From positions 1 through 23,915 of the forward strand of contig JAZNOP010000108.1 of NCBI GenBank assembly GCA_045580875.1: DNA of 23,915 bases, given 5' to 3'. The DNA comes from SIG598 sp045580875. Lineage in GTDB: Bacteria > Bacillota > Clostridia > Oscillospirales > Acutalibacteraceae. The position numbers and the translations under genes were made by a program. A model generated the notes under the pieces. That model did not search any database. It was given only the letters and a program-made list of their open reading frames with translations, and had not been told where the DNA came from. Below are positions 21,095 to 23,915 of the stretch, one piece after another (positions within the stretch are counted from its first letter, which is position 1; every line of letters starts with the position of its first letter).

Positions 21095-23785
21095 ATCTGC
21101 TTTCTTACCGGTGGTAGTGCCGCAGGTAGAGCAGGTCTTGGGTGCTTTGCAGGTTGCATCATGCCAGCTGTGGTCAGCCTTCTTGCCTACAGTTACTCCG
21201 CAGTGTATGCAGAACTTAGGTACTACGCAGGTTGCTTCTATCCAGTTGTGAGCGCAGGAAGATCCTAGGGTCTCTACGCATACTGAGCAGTATATAGGAG
21301 TAGTATCCACCCATTGATGCTGTGTTTCAGGTATGTTACTAACTGCGTAGCTGTCACCACAAGTTAAACAGGTATAGGTTGTAATACCAGCCTCAGAACA
21401 GGTAGGCTTCTTGGTTACAACACTTTCGTAATTATGTCCGAGTGCTGCTTTTTCATCGGTTACATAGCTATTTCCGCAGGTGGAACAGATATTTATAGTC
21501 TGTCCACCTTCAGTACAATTCGGCTCCTTCACGATAGACGTAAAGTCGTGTTCATGTGATACAATGTATCCGCCACCACAATGAGGACAATTGTAATGCT
21601 CCTCTGAACTGTTAACTTGGAGCTGCATATTATACTCTACGCCGCAGTTACAACTGAAATGACTAAACCATGAAGCAAAAAACGCCTGTTCTTCTAAAAT
21701 AACATTAGTATCTTTCAGCTCCATTGAATTAGTAAAGTCACCACAAATTGCATGTTCACCAATGTATTCTATAGAATCCGGCAGATGAAGCTCACCATTA
21801 AAAGCAGCGCCAAAGAACGCAGCATCTTCAATACGAGTAACTCCATCTGGAATCACCAAGTCTCCAACAAATTCGGCTCCACAGAATACACCTTCATCGA
21901 TTTTAGTCAATGAGGCTGGCAGCGTCAACTCACCGTCAAAATCAGTCCCACTAAATGACCACTCTCCAATTGTTTCAACCGAATCAGGAAAAATCAAGTC
22001 TCCTGTTAATTTCGTTTCCTGAAATGCAAATTCTTCAATCGTTTTTAAGCTTTCAGGAAGAATTAATGTTCCAGTTAAATTATTACAATAGTAACACGCA
22101 ATACGCGCAATTTTCTCTACACCTTCCGGAATTACTAAATCACCCGTTTTTCCACTAGGACACGCCAGTAAGGTCTTCATATCCTTTGTGAACAGCATAC
22201 CATCATGGGATGCGTAATTCTCATTGGATTCATTGACCTGTATCTTGGTTATTCCCGACCCAGGTATAATATTTTCTTCCCATACCATACTGTCAGGAAT
22301 ATACAATGTACCTGTCATACCTGTGCATCCGTAGAATATCTCATCTCCCAACGTTACACCTTCTGGAAGAATGATATCACCAGACAGACTTGAACATTTA
22401 TAGAATGCACATCGTCCAATAGTTAATAAAGTATCCGGAAAATCCAGTGTGCCCTTCATGAGTTTATTGCCAAGAAATGCATGGTTACCAATAATCTCCA
22501 GATTATTAGACAGTATCAAATTACCCGACAATCCTTCGCATGCCATAAAGGCACACTGTCCAATTTCCTTCACTGTATCAGGAATAACTAAATCGCCTGT
22601 AAAACCATCGCATTTATAGAAAGCTGTATATCTGATTGCTGTCACAGAATATCCATCGATCTGATCAGGGATTATCAGGTCACCGCTTTGAGTTCCCTCG
22701 TAGGCTGTGATCGTACAAGTCTCTCCATCATCATTCACTTCATACACAAATCTCGGACTTGGTTCAACGAATGTCGATTCCACATCATGATAATATGCAG
22801 TATAAGTTCCCTGATAAAGATACGTATCTTCGTTCAGTGTAGGAAAAGAAAAATCGCCCTCCGCACCATTTCTTAAATTACCTATAAAATAATTGGTATT
22901 TCCCGTATACTGACTGGATTTAGAACCAACTATATAGTATCCCCAATCAAAAGGAACATTTATCGATGCATCCACCGAATACCATTTTCCATCATCCATC
23001 ATCACGAAGTTCCATGCATGTCCATCATTACCCACTACGATACAAGGAATTTCCAATTCATCACATAAAATTTTAACTGTGTCCGAGAATCCTGCACAAA
23101 CCGCTGTATCATAAACCAGACAGCCTACTGCACAATCATTAAAGAAGGACTTTCCATCGTAATCGTTATAAAATGGATGATAAGGATCGTAATCCATTTC
23201 TTCGCTCATCAGTTCTAACAGATCGCGCAAACGAGAGTAGGCGTCGTCTTCCATGCCAACGGTATCAACTATTTGCTGAATTCGTGCTTCTGATTTACTT
23301 ATCAGATATTCAGAAGATGACCCTTCTTTGCTTAATGAAAACAAATACACTCCATCCTCAAATACTGAATCACTATATATGTAACGTTTCCAAAGCATAT
23401 GATACTCCGGAGCATCTGAAATCAGTGCTGTCAATGCACGTCTTGTCATAGAATCCAACTGTTCCAGCTTATACTCGCCAAAACCACCGATAGATATTTC
23501 AGGATCATCCCACGTTGCTTTTGTCATTTCCCAATACATAACCTTCTCGACATCCGAAAGCTGATTGTAGAAATAATACTCTGTACCCATTGGGTCTGAA
23601 ATCTCCGGCAGTTGAGAGATAAGGTAATTTATATCCTGCTCTGCTCCCGCCGCATTTACAATTCCGCCGATTTCTGCGGCGGGCTGCATGACAAGAAGCA
23701 TATTCAGCGCCATGATGAGCGCAAGAACACGCATTGCCATTCTTTTGAAATTATTCTGTTCGTGCCATTGTCTGATTCGTTCCAT
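20609..23785 (-). CDS. Exported transglutaminase-like/LRR surface protein with CxxC repeats and DUF5648-type C-terminus
   Basis: This 1058-residue protein has a signal peptide (1 to about 46). A transglutaminase-like domain (about 185-290) shows a complete triad: Cys230 in YDTAVCAGFSDT, His256 in GHAWNFV, and Asp272 in KWYSVDAS. BspA-type LRRs (about 355-720) follow, of the form GDLVIPDxVxxIGxxAF. About 755-915 holds five or six CxxCG-bearing repeats (ICSTCGNSY, TCLTCGDSY, FCIHCGVTV, TCSTCGTTT). Three DUF5648-type repeats (about 921-1058) end the protein. Such exported proteins with a complete triad may cleave or crosslink peptides, but many bacterial members are proteases, so activity is uncertain. 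The ATG at 23785 has AGGAG 8 bases upstream. Signal peptide, promoter and C-terminus match the LRR gene at 5816-8287 while the middle does not. Confidence 0.88.
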   Translation of the reverse strand: MERIRQWHEQNNFKRMAMRVLALIMALNMLLVMQPAAEIGGIVNAAGAEQDINYLISQLPEISDPMGTEYYFYNQLSDVEKVMYWEMTKATWDDPEISIGGFGEYKLEQLDSMTRRALTALISDAPEYHMLWKRYIYSDSVFEDGVYLFSLSKEGSSSEYLISKSEARIQQIVDTVGMEDDAYSRLRDLLELMSEEMDYDPYHPFYNDYDGKSFFNDCAVGCLVYDTAVCAGFSDTVKILCDELEIPCIVVGNDGHAWNFVMMDDGKWYSVDASINVPFDWGYYIVGSKSSQYTGNTNYFIGNLRNGAEGDFSFPTLNEDTYLYQGTYTAYYHDVESTFVEPSPRFVYEVNDDGETCTITAYEGTQSGDLIIPDQIDGYSVTAIRYTAFYKCDGFTGDLVIPDTVKEIGQCAFMACEGLSGNLILSNNLEIIGNHAFLGNKLMKGTLDFPDTLLTIGRCAFYKCSSLSGDIILPEGVTLGDEIFYGCTGMTGTLYIPDSMVWEENIIPGSGITKIQVNESNENYASHDGMLFTKDMKTLLACPSGKTGDLVIPEGVEKIARIACYYCNNLTGTLILPESLKTIEEFAFQETKLTGDLIFPDSVETIGEWSFSGTDFDGELTLPASLTKIDEGVFCGAEFVGDLVIPDGVTRIEDAAFFGAAFNGELHLPDSIEYIGEHAICGDFTNSMELKDTNVILEEQAFFASWFSHFSCNCGVEYNMQLQVNSSEEHYNCPHCGGGYIVSHEHDFTSIVKEPNCTEGGQTINICSTCGNSYVTDEKAALGHNYESVVTKKPTCSEAGITTYTCLTCGDSYAVSNIPETQHQWVDTTPIYCSVCVETLGSSCAHNWIEATCVVPKFCIHCGVTVGKKADHSWHDATCKAPKTCSTCGTTTGKKADHVYDDKVDGTCNICGIHRESTEKRTVMDMFRMYDPNSGEHFYTGSEIERDNLVAEGWCYEGVGFTFSMTTGAPVHRLYDPVTGEHLYTMDEEEKAALLAAGWNYEGIAFNSAYDTEVPQYRLHNPNETRGAYHFTASIEERDYLLSIGWEDQGIGFYSSWK

Positions 23786-23914
23786 TTCGCACACTCCTAA
23801 GTTTCGGTTTGAGTAACCGCTGATGTATTTATGATACAATATTCATAATTTATTTACAATGGAATTACTGCACTAAAATTCACTCTGATTTTTTATGCTT
23901 ATCCAAATTGGAAA
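23649..23914. repeat. 5' duplicated block, copy B (partner 8151-8413)
   Basis: It covers the signal-peptide codons, ribosome site, inverted repeat and promoter of the transglutaminase/LRR gene, and is almost identical to the block upstream of the LRR gene. It reaches the window edge, so its full extent is unknown. Confidence 0.9.
23805..23859 (-). promoter_or_regulatory. Promoter and inverted repeat upstream of the transglutaminase/LRR gene
   Basis: Minus-strand TTGTAA (23859-23854) and TATCAT (23836-23831) are 17 bases apart. CGGTT-TGAGT-AACCG (23805-23819) lies between the start of transcription and the AGGAG. Both features occupy the same places as in the LRR gene's leader. Confidence 0.6.
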
Positions 23915-23915
23915 A

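Overview
The window looks like a chromosomal segment of a Gram-positive, spore-forming gut clostridium, most likely a Ruminococcus-like member of the Oscillospiraceae. The evidence is CWB2 cell-wall anchors, BspA-type leucine-rich repeats, type I dockerins, a sortase-type surface protein, a LytTR two-component system and copies of the sporulation regulator SpoIIID. The species call is inference; no rRNA or tRNA gene is present.

Layout: (1) 1-1343 holds the 3' part of a CWB2 surface protein with a Thr-rich minisatellite linker, then a terminator. (2) 1423-5370 is a sulfur/redox island. A Crp-type regulator (+) faces a four-gene minus-strand operon: rhodanese lipoprotein, thioredoxin, cytoplasmic rhodanese, and CoA-disulfide reductase fused to rhodanese. 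Two minus-strand promoters there share one operator architecture, TGTGA-N5-TCACA centred near -41, which suits the Crp-type recognition helix encoded next door. (3) 5816-8287 (minus) is an exported protein with 16 cysteine-containing LRRs. (4) 8780-16635 (minus) is a three-gene operon: an LRR/dockerin protein with a papain-like domain, a second LRR/dockerin protein, and a wall-anchored protein with two cohesin-like modules. Together they look like a small self-contained surface complex. (5) 16798-19584 (+) is a divergent quorum-sensing-like system with two half-kinases (one has the ATPase but no His, the other has the His but no ATPase) and a LytTR response regulator. (6) 19585-20300 has no intact gene but holds a strong hairpin, a consensus promoter, a structured RNA with terminator, and a frameshifted peptide ORF resembling a double-glycine pheromone. 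(7) 20609-23785 (minus) is an exported transglutaminase-like/LRR protein whose two ends are nearly identical to those of the LRR protein in (3).

The thread through the window is a dispersed cassette: a SpoIIID copy truncated after its helix-turn-helix occurs four times (1423, 5513, 8528, 20308), always on the + strand and always beside the 3' end of a surface-protein transcription unit. Two of the cassettes are joined to the homogenised 3' ends of the two modular surface proteins, which suggests they mark, or help generate, exchange boundaries between surface-protein genes.
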